Below, one piece after another: positions 6,888-13,235 of a stretch of DNA of 13,704 bases. Position 1 is the stretch's first letter. The number at the start of each line of letters is the position of its first letter. A model generated the notes under the pieces. That model did no database searches. It was not told the origin of the DNA and worked only from the letters and a program-made list of their open reading frames with translations. Source of the stretch: Spirochaeta sp. (GTDB lineage Bacteria > Spirochaetota > Spirochaetia > DSM-27196 > Alkalispirochaetaceae); assembly GCA_027859055.1 (NCBI GenBank), contig JAQIBO010000434.1, positions 1-13,704 of the forward strand, given 5' to 3'. The position numbers and the translations under genes were made by a program.

Positions 6888-8315
6888 CTAAATCACCGGC
6901 ATGCGGACAGAGACGGTGGTGCCGATCCCCTCTTCACTTTCGGCATGAAGCCCGTAGCCGTCCCCGTAGACGAGCCTAATTCGTTCGTGGATGTTTATCA
7001 ATCCGATGCTTCGGTCGCCCTGATCCTCGCCGAGGTTGATGAGGCTTCCCTGTTCAAACGAGGCGTTCAGCGCGTCCTGCGCTGCATTTGTCATGCCCAT
7101 TCCATCGTCGGTTACGGTAAACTCCAGTACCGGCCCGGTCTGCGTTGCGGAGATGAAGATGTGTCCGGGACCGATTTTTGGCTCCAGGCCGTGATATACG
7201 GAGTTTTCCACCAGCGGTTGCAGGATGAACTTGAGCATCCGGTAGTCGCGCAGATCGTCGGGAACCGCAATTTCGAGCTCAAACTTGTCGAGGAACCGAA
7301 TATTCTGGATGCGCATATACCGTTCGATGCTGGCGAGCTCGTCGGATACCGGTACAAATTTGGACCCCTTGATCGCGTATTTGAACAGGTGCGACAGCCC
7401 GATCGCGATCTCCTGAATTTCCTCCACATCTTCGAGGACGGCGATGCTGTTAACACATTCGAGGGTGTTGTACAGAAAATGCGGGTTGATTTGACCCTGG
7501 AGCGCGCTGATTGCCGCTTCTTTGTGCCGCAGCTCCTCTTCGTACAGGCGCCGCTGGATGTACAGCCGCTCTTCCTTGCTGGCGAGAAGCTCTTCGGTGC
7601 GCTCGTTGATTCGGCCGAACATCGTGTTAATGCCGGACTTGAGCTGTACCAGTTCGCGGGTGTTGGCGTTGAAATCAAGGTGTACGTCGGTCTTTCCGGT
7701 CTGAAAATCGTGGATACACGCGACGGTGGAAGCGAGGCTGCCCGCGATTTTGCGCGACAGGGAGAGAGATAACAGCGCCGCTATGATCATCGCCGCCAGG
7801 GATACCGCGATAAACGTTGCGGTGTACGTTGCCCGTTCGGCGTAGATCTCCCGTTGCGGAAGGGCGAGCGCAACGGTCCACTCCCACGGGGGATAGGTCT
7901 GATAGTGGGCGAGGAACGTCTCATTGGAGACCCGGAACCAGAAAAACCCGGTGTCGTCGGGAATGCGCCGGCTGGTGAAGGGGGCGCGAATACTTGTTCG
8001 CAGGTTCTGCATAGTGTCCCGGGACACGACGAACAGTTCTCCCACGTCAGTGTAGGCGTACGTACGCAAAGAGGTAGCCACCGAACGCTGTACCGCGGCC
8101 ATATCGAGTACAACCCCCGCATCCTCCTGTTCGTTCCACGACTCGTGGGCATCGTGGATATCCCGAATAATCGCGTCCATCTCCAGCGCCATCAGGCGGT
8201 CGACAGACCGGTCGAGAATACGGTTCAGCGCAACAATTCCGACGGTAAAGGTGGAGACCGCCATGACGATGAGGATGCTCCCGTAAATCAGGTTCAATTC
8301 AACTTGCAACCGCAT
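6888..8315 (-). CDS. Sensor histidine kinase, YesM family
   Basis: The 475-residue membrane kinase probably phosphorylates the regulator encoded two bases downstream. Residues 8-30 form the first transmembrane helix. Residues 31-162 are extracytoplasmic and end in a Phe-Phe-Trp-Phe...Trp-Glu-Trp-Thr-Val-Ala-Leu pattern that suggests a small Cache-type sensor (inference). Residues 163-186 form the second helix, followed by HAMP to about 235 and a coiled-coil linker rich in Glu/Arg to 268. The phosphoacceptor is His279 in Gln-Gly-Gln-Ile-Asn-Pro-His-Phe-Leu-Tyr-Asn, typical of the LytS/YesM class. The ATP-binding part shows the N box at 366-377 (Gln-Pro-Leu-Val-Glu-Asn...His), Asp403-Asp404-Gly-Met-Gly and Ser-Ile-Gly-Leu-Ile-Asn-Ile-His-Glu-Arg at 436-446. 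The start codon has only a weak ribosome-binding site. In Bacillus and spirochaetes such kinases commonly control adjacent sugar ABC transporters. Confidence 0.93.
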   Translation of the reverse strand: MRLQVELNLIYGSILIVMAVSTFTVGIVALNRILDRSVDRLMALEMDAIIRDIHDAHESWNEQEDAGVVLDMAAVQRSVATSLRTYAYTDVGELFVVSRDTMQNLRTSIRAPFTSRRIPDDTGFFWFRVSNETFLAHYQTYPPWEWTVALALPQREIYAERATYTATFIAVSLAAMIIAALLSLSLSRKIAGSLASTVACIHDFQTGKTDVHLDFNANTRELVQLKSGINTMFGRINERTEELLASKEERLYIQRRLYEEELRHKEAAISALQGQINPHFLYNTLECVNSIAVLEDVEEIQEIAIGLSHLFKYAIKGSKFVPVSDELASIERYMRIQNIRFLDKFELEIAVPDDLRDYRMLKFILQPLVENSVYHGLEPKIGPGHIFISATQTGPVLEFTVTDDGMGMTNAAQDALNASFEQGSLINLGEDQGDRSIGLINIHERIRLVYGDGYGLHAESEEGIGTTVSVRMPVI

Positions 8316-8410
8316 AACCGTTGTTCAGCATAGCCGTTTTTCACGGATTGGGAAGGGTTCGGGAGCGAAATTGACGCCGCCCGGACCGGCTTCCGTCGTA
8401 TCTGGAAAAG

Positions 8411-8439
8411 TCCATACCGTGGTACGATAGAGTCCATAC
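8411..8439 (+). promoter_or_regulatory. Paired TCCATAC direct repeat upstream of pfkB-family gene (probable AraC-type operator)
   Basis: TCCATAC occurs at 8411-8417 and again at 8433-8439, 22 bases start to start, about two helical turns apart on the same strand. Direct repeats with this spacing are the usual target of AraC-family activators, and the only such regulator in the window is the divergent YesN-type gene. The proximal copy overlaps the expected -35 position of the promoter with its -10 at 8460. The same arrangement recurs at 9523-9552. That this regulator binds here is inference. Confidence 0.5.
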
Positions 8440-8459
8440 AGAATCGCCGATGGTCGGCC

Positions 8460-8465
8460 TATTCT
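8460..8465 (+). promoter_or_regulatory. Candidate -10 element for the sugar kinase gene
   Basis: TATTCT matches the sigma70 -10 consensus at four of six positions. It begins 21 bases after the last base of the proximal TCCATAC repeat. A 17-base spacer puts the -35 hexamer at 8437-8442 (ATACAG), a poor -35 overlapped by the repeat, as expected for an activator-dependent promoter. A perfect inverted repeat, GCCGA-TGG-TCGGC (8446-8458), lies in the spacer. The transcription start would be about 30 bases before the ATG. Confidence 0.4.
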
Positions 8466-8499
8466 TACCCAAACTTATGGAGCCAAAGGAGACGTACGT

Positions 8500-9462
8500 A
8501 TGGCAAAAGTTGTGAGCCTCGGAATTCATATCGCTGACATGCTTGGACGACCGGTTGTGGAGATCCCGCCGGGGCAGCAATTGGCGCTGCTCGACGAAAT
8601 TCGGATTACCGTCGCGGGTACCGCTGCAGGAACGAGCGTCGATCTCGCCAAGCTCGGACTTGACGTGGTGGCGATGGGCGCTATCGGTACTGACGGACTG
8701 GGAGATTTCATCGTCGATACGATGGGGCGGTACAAGATCGATACTACGAATCTGGTTCGCAAAGACGGCATCCAGACATCTGCCACGATGCTGCCGATTC
8801 GGCCGAACGGCGACCGTCCGGCGCTTCACGTCACCGGTGCAAATGGTGAACTCACCTTTGAGGATATCAACCTGGATGCGATCGCATCGGCGGACTATCT
8901 GCATATGGGTGGGACATCCCTTCTGCCGAAGTTTGACGGGGAGCCGACGCGAAAAGTGCTGGAGTTTGCCAAGAAACATGATGTGATCGTGACGTTTGAT
9001 CTCGTTGCGATTGACCGTCCCGATCTTCTCGATCTGATTGAACCGCTGCTCCCCTACATCGATTTCTTCATGCCGGGTCTGGAAGAGGCGGAGATGATGA
9101 CCGGCCTTTCCGACCGGCGCGCAAATATCGAGTACTTTCTCGACCGCGGCGCCAGGCATACGGTGTTCAAGATGGGCTCCGCCGGTTCCAGTATCGCCTA
9201 CCGCGAAAACGGCGAGCTGAAAGAGATTCTCGTACCAATCTTTGAAACTACCGTTGTGGATTCCACCGGGTGCGGTGACTCGTACTGTGCGGGCTTCATC
9301 ACCGGACTCTCCCACGGGTGGGATCTCGATAAATGCGGCCTCTTCGGGTCGGCGTGTGCCGCCCAGGTTATCACCGGACTTGGGTCCGATGCGGGGATCG
9401 TGGACTTCGCGGGAACCGTGAAGTATATGGAACAGACCAGGAAAATCCAGCCGACAGTGTAA
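8500..9462 (+). CDS. PfkB-family carbohydrate kinase, substrate unknown
   Basis: This is a 320-residue cytoplasmic kinase of the ribokinase/PfkB family, which transfers phosphate from ATP to a sugar or nucleoside hydroxyl. The N-terminal substrate region carries Val-Ala-Gly-Thr-Ala-Ala-Gly-Thr-Ser-Val-Asp-Leu-Ala-Lys-Leu-Gly at 38-53 and Gly-Ala-Ile-Gly-Thr-Asp-Gly-Leu-Gly at 60-68. The second PfkB signature is Asp254-Ser-Thr-Gly-Cys-Gly-Asp260-Ser; Asp260 is the catalytic base and the Gly-Cys-Gly loop forms the anion hole. Phe-Lys-Met-Gly-Ser-Ala-Gly at 223-229 is the nucleotide-site strand. The length fits ribokinase, fructokinase or 2-keto-3-deoxygluconate kinase, and the sequence does not decide among them. 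AAAGGAG at 8485-8491 sits eight bases before the ATG. As first gene of the + strand set, upstream of a sugar ABC transporter and under a similar operator pair, it probably phosphorylates the imported sugar or its first metabolite. Confidence 0.9.
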   Translation: MAKVVSLGIHIADMLGRPVVEIPPGQQLALLDEIRITVAGTAAGTSVDLAKLGLDVVAMGAIGTDGLGDFIVDTMGRYKIDTTNLVRKDGIQTSATMLPIRPNGDRPALHVTGANGELTFEDINLDAIASADYLHMGGTSLLPKFDGEPTRKVLEFAKKHDVIVTFDLVAIDRPDLLDLIEPLLPYIDFFMPGLEEAEMMTGLSDRRANIEYFLDRGARHTVFKMGSAGSSIAYRENGELKEILVPIFETTVVDSTGCGDSYCAGFITGLSHGWDLDKCGLFGSACAAQVITGLGSDAGIVDFAGTVKYMEQTRKIQPTV

Positions 9463-9469
9463 TTCGCAG

Positions 9470-9514
9470 CGACAGTCGATCCGGCGATCTTCGCACCTGA
9501 AGGGTCGGCTGTCG
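9470..9514 (+). other. Intercistronic stem-loop between sugar kinase and binding-protein genes
   Basis: Bases 9470-9482 pair with 9502-9514 over 13 positions, including two G-U wobbles. The 19-base loop contains a small inner hairpin, GCGA-TCT-TCGC (9484-9494). The RNA would fold strongly eight bases after the kinase stop codon. It is followed by A7, not a T-run, so it is not a standard rho-independent terminator for the + strand. It could protect the kinase mRNA 3' end or cause partial termination before the downstream operator pair. Confidence 0.5.
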
Positions 9515-9522
9515 TAAAAAAA

Positions 9523-9552
9523 TCCATACAAACATGCCGTTTCGCTCCATAC
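9523..9552 (+). promoter_or_regulatory. Second TCCATAC pair, upstream of the binding-protein gene (probable AraC-type operator)
   Basis: TCCATAC is found at 9523-9529 and 9546-9552, 23 bases start to start, against 22 upstream of the kinase gene. A -10-like TACGGT (9573-9578) begins 21 bases after the proximal copy, the same distance as in the kinase promoter, though the hexamer itself is weak (three of six). The shared layout suggests one activator controls both promoters, making the transporter its own transcription unit. Confidence 0.5.
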
Positions 9553-9589
9553 CGGGATCGCTCCGGTGGGCGTACGGTGACTCAATATC

Positions 9590-9604
9590 GATCGCGTAGC
9601 GATC
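9590..9604. repeat. Short perfect palindrome before the binding-protein start
   Basis: GATCGC-GTA-GCGATC is a perfect inverted repeat with six-base arms and a three-base centre. It is followed by A6 and the strong CAGGAGGG ribosome-binding site (9611-9618). It lies just downstream of the expected transcription start, where a repressor operator or a 5' mRNA hairpin could act. No regulator for it is identified. Confidence 0.35.
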
Positions 9605-9622
9605 AAAAAACAGGAGGGCCTT

Positions 9623-11083
9623 ATGGCTTACGGTAAACGAGTAATTGTATCTGTCATGATACTGCTCATCGGTCTCACTCCTCTTTCCATCTTCGCAGGA
9701 GGTGGTCAGGAAGAAACGGCTTCGCCGTTAGAGGGTGAGCGGGTGGATCTTGAAGGTGAGTCTATCGATATGGCGATTCTCGGTATCGGTGGATGGCTGC
9801 CCAGTTCACTGGCTGTGGAAATGTCACCGCTCTTTGCGGAATATGCGAAAGAACGATTCGGCTACGACGCGGAGTTCACGTTCCAGGAATCCCCGTTCTC
9901 CAGCCTCTTTCAGAAAGCGGCAACATCACTGGCGTCGCGCTCGCAGGAGTTCAACATTATCATCAGTGACAGCCAGTGGCTCGGTGCATTTGCCGAACCG
10001 GGCTGGATCGTTCCGTTGAACGACGTTATCGCGAACAGCGAAGTGCTTTCGGAACTCGAGTGGTACGATCCGATCGTCGAAGAGGCATACATGACCTATC
10101 CCGACGGCAGTGAAAAACGCTGGGGGCTTCCCCAGGAAGCGGACACACAGGTCCTCTTTATCCGTTTGGATCTCTTTGAAGATCCCGCTGAGCAGGACGC
10201 GTTTGAAGCGGAGTACGGATACGAGTTGCCGGTTACGTTCGAAGACTGGGAAGATATCGATTTTGAGCAGTACACCGACGTGGCGGACTTTTTCACCCGC
10301 CCCGAGGACGATCTCTACGGAACCGCATATCAGTATTCCAAAGAGTATGACTTCTTCACAATGGCGTACTATCCCTATATCTGGTCCGGTGGCGGAGAGA
10401 TCTGGGATGCCGAATCGGGTGATGTGTGGGGTATTCTCAACACGCCGGAAAACGCCGACGCTCTTGAAGAGCTGGTGGATATGCAGCAGTACATGCCTGA
10501 CGGTGTGAACAACTACGGTATCAGCCAGATCGTTGACGGATTCACCAGTGGTCGTCTTGCTACGGCGATTCAGTGGGCCGCAATGGGTGGCGCGATGATT
10601 CCCGAGTCGATGGAAGGTCAGGTTGCGATCGTACCGCCTCCGGGACGCCGGCTTGATAACGGCGACATCCGTCGTATCTGGTCTCTTGGTGGACAGCCGT
10701 GGGTGATCAACGCGTTCAACGATGCGGCGCACATGCAGGTGGCCCTCGACTTCATCGACTGGTGGTACCTGGAAGAGACGCAGCTTGAGTTTGCCCGCCG
10801 CGGCGGTAACCCGGCTCTCGCGAGCGTTCTCAACTCGCCCGGGTTCGAGGACATTCAGCCCTGGTTCCGCGGTTTCAAGTATATGCTGACCGGTGAACGC
10901 TCCCGGGATTTCTGGCATGAACCGACCTACGCGGAGATGTTGGCGGTGCAGCAGGCTGCCTTCACCGGATACGCAACCGGTGAGATTGACAGTGCCCAGG
11001 AAGCGCTGGACCGTGCGGCTCGTGAGCAGCAGCGGATTCTGAACGAGGCTGGTCGAACCGATACGCCGCCGCCGGCAAATTGA
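9623..11083 (+). CDS. Extracellular solute-binding protein, family 1 (sugar ABC transporter)
   Basis: The 486-residue periplasmic binding protein probably delivers a sugar or oligosaccharide to the permeases encoded downstream. Residues 1-25 are a signal peptide: Lys5-Arg6, a hydrophobic core 8-24, and Ser-Ile-Phe-Ala with probable signal peptidase I cleavage before Gly-Gly-Gly-Gln-Glu-Glu. The protein has no cysteine at all, so it is not a lipoprotein; this Ala-Gly-Gly-Gly-Gln-Glu processing region is common in spirochaetal binding proteins. Family 1 features include Phe-Asn-Ile-Ile-Ile-Ser-Asp-Ser-Gln-Trp-Leu at 110-120, Pro-Leu-Asn-Asp at 131-134, Gly-Leu-Pro at 168-170 and a C-terminal helical lobe with Phe-Ile-Asp-Trp-Trp (377-381). 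The many Trp and Tyr residues around 250-260, 355-382 and 414-431 suit stacking against sugar rings. The product is acidic. The CAGGAGGG site is the strongest in the window, consistent with high expression. Confidence 0.92.
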   Translation: MAYGKRVIVSVMILLIGLTPLSIFAGGGQEETASPLEGERVDLEGESIDMAILGIGGWLPSSLAVEMSPLFAEYAKERFGYDAEFTFQESPFSSLFQKAATSLASRSQEFNIIISDSQWLGAFAEPGWIVPLNDVIANSEVLSELEWYDPIVEEAYMTYPDGSEKRWGLPQEADTQVLFIRLDLFEDPAEQDAFEAEYGYELPVTFEDWEDIDFEQYTDVADFFTRPEDDLYGTAYQYSKEYDFFTMAYYPYIWSGGGEIWDAESGDVWGILNTPENADALEELVDMQQYMPDGVNNYGISQIVDGFTSGRLATAIQWAAMGGAMIPESMEGQVAIVPPPGRRLDNGDIRRIWSLGGQPWVINAFNDAAHMQVALDFIDWWYLEETQLEFARRGGNPALASVLNSPGFEDIQPWFRGFKYMLTGERSRDFWHEPTYAEMLAVQQAAFTGYATGEIDSAQEALDRAAREQQRILNEAGRTDTPPPAN

Positions 11084-11115
11084 TAGATCGCTCATTCCGA
11101 TACCAATGAAAACGA

Positions 11116-11158
11116 CAGGTGTGGGCCCGGCGCCTTTGGGCGCCGTGGTCCCCGCCTG
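11116..11158 (+). other. Long imperfect stem-loop between binding-protein and first permease genes
   Basis: Eighteen base pairs can form: six between 11116-11121 and 11153-11158 (one T-G wobble), three between 11123-11125 and 11150-11152, two between 11126-11127 and 11147-11148, and seven between 11128-11134 and 11139-11145. Single T bulges separate the blocks and TTTG is the tip loop. No T-run follows. Hairpins at this place in sugar ABC operons, as between malE and malF, protect the upstream mRNA and lower downstream expression, so that binding protein exceeds permease. Confidence 0.65.
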
Positions 11159-11182
11159 CTATTTGAAGCTAAGGGGTTTTTC

Positions 11183-12112
11183 GTGAAACGAAACGTGCTG
11201 AGTCGGTTTGCGCACCGTCTCGATCAACAGAATACACAGTCGTTTGCGTATCAACTGATCGTTCCGGTCCTGATCTTCTTTGCGGTGTGGAACCTGATTC
11301 CAGTACTGTGGATGATCGGTCTCGGGTTTTACAACTTCACGTTGACCTCTGCACGAGGTGTAACGTTCAGTGGTTTTGAGAATTACGCCTATATCCTCGG
11401 AAATTCCGAGATATGGGCGTCATTCAGCAGGACATTTGTCTTTGTTTTTTTTGCAGTGACGATCGAAACGCTTCTTGGGGTCTCCCTGGCGTTTCTGTTC
11501 TGGGGCAGTACCAATCTACCGGGGCGACGGTTTGCGCTGACAATGTTGTTTTCTCCGATGATCGTGACTCCCGTCGCCTCGGGGACGTTCTTTCGGTTGA
11601 TTCTCGATCCGGTGTTTGGGATTGCCAACTATTTTATCGATAACATCTTCGGGATCAAGATCGACTTTCTCGGTGACCCGGCGTGGGCGTTTCCATCGGT
11701 TCTTGCCGTCGATATCTGGATGTGGACCCCGTTCATGATTCTGATGGGGCTTGCCGCGCTTGGTTCGGTACCCAAGGCGGAGCTTGAAGCGGCGGCCATC
11801 GACCGCCTTCCGTGGTATACCAGGCTGCTGCACGTGATTCTGCCCCACGGCAAGTTCATTCTGATGCTCGGGGTGCTGTTGCGCACCATTGAAGCGTTCA
11901 AGACGATGGGGCTGATCCATACGATGACCTCCGGAGGACCCGGGAACGCGACTGAGCTGATCGCCGTTGCGTTGTATCGGCAGGCGTTTCAGGCATTCAA
12001 GATGGGGCGGTCCTCCGCAATGGCGATTCTGACGTTGATGGTCGCGATCGCGTTTACGTCGATCTTTCTGTACATCCTCAACTTCGGAAAACGGAAAGGA
12101 GACATACAGTGA
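11183..12112 (+). CDS. Sugar ABC transporter permease, MalF/UgpA type
   Basis: This 309-residue inner-membrane protein forms half of the translocation pore. About six hydrophobic segments are visible, at roughly 23-48, 82-108, 117-139, 171-193, 225-236 (weak) and 278-300. The cytoplasmic EAA loop that docks on the ATPase is at 202-221 (Glu-Ala-Ala-Ala-Ile-Asp-Arg ... Val-Ile-Leu-Pro). The loop's usually invariant Gly is Arg208 here. Thr-Ser-Gly-Gly-Pro-Gly-Asn-Ala-Thr at 249-257 is the MalF-type signature before the last helix. The start is a GTG with AAGGGG (11171-11176) six bases upstream; no in-frame ATG gives a better fit. It follows the binding-protein gene across the stem-loop and overlaps the next permease gene by four bases (GTGA). 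Confidence 0.94.
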   Translation: MKRNVLSRFAHRLDQQNTQSFAYQLIVPVLIFFAVWNLIPVLWMIGLGFYNFTLTSARGVTFSGFENYAYILGNSEIWASFSRTFVFVFFAVTIETLLGVSLAFLFWGSTNLPGRRFALTMLFSPMIVTPVASGTFFRLILDPVFGIANYFIDNIFGIKIDFLGDPAWAFPSVLAVDIWMWTPFMILMGLAALGSVPKAELEAAAIDRLPWYTRLLHVILPHGKFILMLGVLLRTIEAFKTMGLIHTMTSGGPGNATELIAVALYRQAFQAFKMGRSSAMAILTLMVAIAFTSIFLYILNFGKRKGDIQ

Positions 12113-12942
12113 AGAGCTCTTCCAAGCGACAGACAGGATATTTTGTCGTTCTATGGGTTGTTGCCCTTGCGTTTTTTTCACCGGTTGTGTGGATCTTTCT
12201 CTCGGCGTTCAAAACGAAGCAGGAGATCCTGGCGATTCCCCCGAAATGGGTGTTCCGCCCGACGCTGGAAAACATCGTTGATATGTTTCAGAGCAACAAC
12301 TTCTTTTTGTACCTCTTTAACAGCGTATTTATGTCGGTTGGTGCGGTGCTGATCGCGCTGGTTGTATCGTTTCTTGCCGCGTACAGTTTTTCCCGTTTCC
12401 GGCCGAAAGGAACCGATTTTATCATGTTTTTGTTGCTCTCCATGCGAATGGTACCGGCGGCGGCGACGATCGTGCCGATATACCTGATGTACTCGGCGTT
12501 TGGTTGGCGCAACAGTTACTGGTCGATGACGCTCTTTTACGCGATGTTCTCGATCCCCTTTTCAGTCTGGATTCTGAAAGGGTTCATGGACGGGATATCC
12601 CGCCGTTTCGACGAAACGGCCCTGGTCAACGGCGCGTCGCGGTTCCATATCATGGTTCGGGTGATTCTCCCGCAGGTGAAGCCGGGGCTGGTTGCGGCGT
12701 TTGTATTCAACATGATCTTCGTGTGGAACGAGTTCCTGTTCAACTTCATCATCGGTGGCAACAAAGTCACCACGATTCCGGTGGCGCTGTCGGTCGGGTT
12801 GTACACCTCGACCGGCGTGCAATGGTCGTTTATCGCGTCACTGTCGTTGGTCTACACGCTGCCCCTGGTGATCGCGATCTTCTTTTTCCAGAAATACCTG
12901 CTGGTCGGAATGACCTTTGGAACGGTGCGAGGTGAAGTGTGA
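12109..12942 (+). CDS. Sugar ABC transporter permease, MalG/UgpE type
   Basis: The 277-residue second pore subunit has hydrophobic segments at about 11-33, 68-96, 103-129, 136-158, 190-212 and 240-263. The cytoplasmic EAA loop at 169-188 (Glu-Thr-Ala-Leu-Val-Asn-Gly-Ala ... Val-Ile-Leu-Pro) keeps the conserved Gly175, unlike its partner. Trp-Asn-Glu-Phe-Leu-Phe at 206-211 is typical of MalG-type permeases. The GTG start overlaps the previous stop (GTGA) and has AAAGGAG at 12095-12101, seven bases upstream. Its stop overlaps the next ATG by one base. It is expected to pair with the preceding permease and with the ATPase encoded at 13236. Confidence 0.95.
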   Translation: MKSSSKRQTGYFVVLWVVALAFFSPVVWIFLSAFKTKQEILAIPPKWVFRPTLENIVDMFQSNNFFLYLFNSVFMSVGAVLIALVVSFLAAYSFSRFRPKGTDFIMFLLLSMRMVPAAATIVPIYLMYSAFGWRNSYWSMTLFYAMFSIPFSVWILKGFMDGISRRFDETALVNGASRFHIMVRVILPQVKPGLVAAFVFNMIFVWNEFLFNFIIGGNKVTTIPVALSVGLYTSTGVQWSFIASLSLVYTLPLVIAIFFFQKYLLVGMTFGTVRGEV

Positions 12943-13232
12943 TGAGTGAACGAAAAGAAACACCCTTTGCCTACCGCGTGCAGGCACTGTTGATCGTCGG
13001 ACTTCTGTTGAGTTTCGTTCTGATCATGCAAACCGTTTCGATGGTTCTGTACCAGATCGGGCTTCTCCTTCTGATCGCATCAACGCTGGTTCAGATCCCG
13101 TTTGGAAACATTCCGCCTGAGGCGGACCGCCGTCGGACGCTCAGAATGTTTGCCTGGATGTTGTTAATCCTGATTGCCGTCTTCGGAGTCGGCATTCTGA
13201 TCGCACCAATGCTTGTCAACATGGGACGGTGA
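12942..13232 (+). CDS. Small three-helix membrane protein in the sugar ABC operon, function unknown
   Basis: A 96-residue protein not recognised from any named family. A short polar N-terminus (Ser-Glu-Arg-Lys-Glu-Thr) is followed by hydrophobic segments at about 13-31, 33-51 and 69-90. The loop at 52-68 is polar and ends in a basic cluster (Asp-Arg-Arg-Arg-Thr-Leu-Arg); by the positive-inside rule it faces the cytoplasm. It is translationally coupled on both sides: TGATG overlap with the permease stop, and its own stop lies three bases before the ATPase start. The ATG at 12942 is chosen; a GTG at 12939 in the same frame would add one residue, and GAGG at 12929-12932 could serve either. Its place between permease and ATPase suggests an accessory subunit or assembly factor, which is inference. 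It is too small and lacks the motifs to be a pore subunit. Confidence 0.8.
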   Translation: MSERKETPFAYRVQALLIVGLLLSFVLIMQTVSMVLYQIGLLLLIASTLVQIPFGNIPPEADRRRTLRMFAWMLLILIAVFGVGILIAPMLVNMGR

Positions 13233-13235
13233 ACG

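Noticed and set aside
9470..9522. Rho-independent terminator after the sugar kinase gene
   Set aside because: The stem is strong but is followed by A7, not a T-run, on the transcribed strand, so a standard terminator is not supported; reported as a stem-loop instead.
8341..9606. 421-codon open frame on the - strand across the sugar kinase gene
   Set aside because: It is antisense to a clear PfkB kinase, has low-complexity Arg/His-rich translation, no family motifs and no ribosome-binding site; a shadow of GC-rich coding DNA.
9926..11095. 389-codon open frame on the - strand across the binding-protein gene
   Set aside because: Antisense to a well-supported secreted protein and without recognisable domains.
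11916..11922. A fifth TCCATAC copy
   Set aside because: Single, unpaired, and inside the first permease coding sequence (Ile-His-Thr); about one or two chance copies are expected in a window of this size over both strands.
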